Below, piece after piece: positions 6,091 through 6,455 of a stretch of DNA of 6,455 bases. The position numbers and the translations under genes were made by a program. The notes beneath the pieces were generated by a model. It saw only the letters and a program-made list of their open reading frames with translations. It was not told where the DNA came from and ran no database searches. Numbering within the stretch: the stretch's first letter is position 1; each line of letters opens with the position of its first letter. Source of the stretch: Deltaproteobacteria bacterium (lineage in GTDB: Bacteria; Desulfobacterota; Binatia; UBA9968); the NCBI GenBank assembly GCA_023250495.1, contig JAHFAP010000037.1, positions 1 to 6,455 of the forward strand, read 5' to 3'.

Positions 6091-6455
6091 CTCATTGAGT
6101 TCTTCGAAGAACTTCGCGAACGCCTGAATCGGCATCGGCGGGTTTCCTGTCGCAAGCTCTGCGTATCGGGCGGGAATGTCGAAGTAGTAAAACCGATGCA
6201 GAGACGCGATGAAACGCTGATAAAGAACCCATTGCTTTGGGACACAGATTTCGACGACTTCCCTCCGTTTGTGATCCAGCTTGGTTTCTGTAAGACAGAC
6301 CAGGATGCCTTTGAACGCCCCAAAGCCATGGACTCCGTCCAATACCCGTTGGTGAGCGAAAACTTGAATGACTCTCTCTCTTGTTGATGTCTTCACCGGT
6401 ACGTGAAACTTCGATCTCCCAGGGCCAAGGTCAAAAATGAAATCGGTCGGGAGCG
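6073..6455 (-). CDS. Candidate restriction endonuclease partner of the methyltransferase, N-terminus outside window
   Basis: I do not recognise the family with certainty. The minus-strand frame is open from the right edge of the window to the TGA at 6075-6073, about 126 codons. It reads PTDFIFDLGPG, then VPVKTSTRERVIQVFAHQR, ILVCLTETKLDHKR, EICVPKQWVLYQRFI, FYYFDIPARYAEL. The GTG at 6396 is internal, since residues before it continue smoothly. The composition (basic and aromatic, with hydrophobic strand-like stretches such as FKGILVCL) is protein-like. Acidic and Lys residues that could form a PD-(D/E)xK site are present (D in PTDF or FIFD; K in PVKTSTRER, or ETK), but assigning them is speculative. 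It faces the methyltransferase gene and overlaps it by 18 bp, an arrangement common in type II restriction-modification pairs. Alternatives: another protein of the same module or an unrelated gene. Confidence 0.55.
   Translation of the reverse strand, partial: LPTDFIFDLGPGRSKFHVPVKTSTRERVIQVFAHQRVLDGVHGFGAFKGILVCLTETKLDHKRREVVEICVPKQWVLYQRFIASLHRFYYFDIPARYAELATGNPPMPIQAFAKFFEELNELAGNR

Noticed and set aside
6087..6329. Alternative minus-strand frame in the right-hand region
   Set aside because: Overlaps the better frame 6073-6455, which is open to the window edge and has a family-like composition; this one is Ser/Arg-rich and shorter.

Overview
The window looks like a piece of a bacterial chromosome, GC-rich over most of its length and densely packed with genes. 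The families present (RssA-like patatin, CNNM/CorC transporter, lone VKOR, RecD2 helicase) are widespread and do not fix the taxon. A Gram-negative or little-cultured GC-rich lineage (deltaproteobacterial-like, Methylomirabilota-like or similar) is a guess only.

Layout. A 5'-truncated patatin-like phospholipase (1-803, +) meets a two-gene minus-strand unit tail to tail. That unit has a CNNM/CorC-type membrane protein (1227-2540, -) followed by a small VKOR-family disulfide oxidoreductase (789-1211, -). The VKOR Shine-Dalgarno overlaps the stop codon of the transporter gene, and a sigma70-like promoter (2592-2620, -) lies in front of the pair. Across a 208-bp divergent gap, a RecD2-type DNA helicase (2749-4938, +) runs the other way. 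It carries an in-frame, 64-bp, period-8 repeat tract (3669-3732) in the linker just before its motor domain.

From about 4940 the character changes: sampled stretches of the next gene are about 43-45% GC, against 57-68% in sampled stretches of the upstream genes. A promoter with a perfect palindrome over its -35 box (4993-5022) leads straight into a gene (5029-6090, +) coding for an XRE-type helix-turn-helix fused to an amino-DNA-methyltransferase (DPPY motif). Facing it and overlapping its last 18 bp is the 3' part of a minus-strand gene (6073 to beyond 6455) that I do not recognise by family. Its position and residues suit the restriction endonuclease of the same system.

The most interesting reading is a compact, probably acquired type II restriction-modification-like module. 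In it the control (C-protein-like) function may be built into the methyltransferase, which would bind the palindrome in its own promoter and be translated from a leaderless or nearly leaderless mRNA. The endonuclease assignment and the autoregulation are inferences. The fusion, the palindrome, the promoter-like hexamers and the overlap are seen directly.
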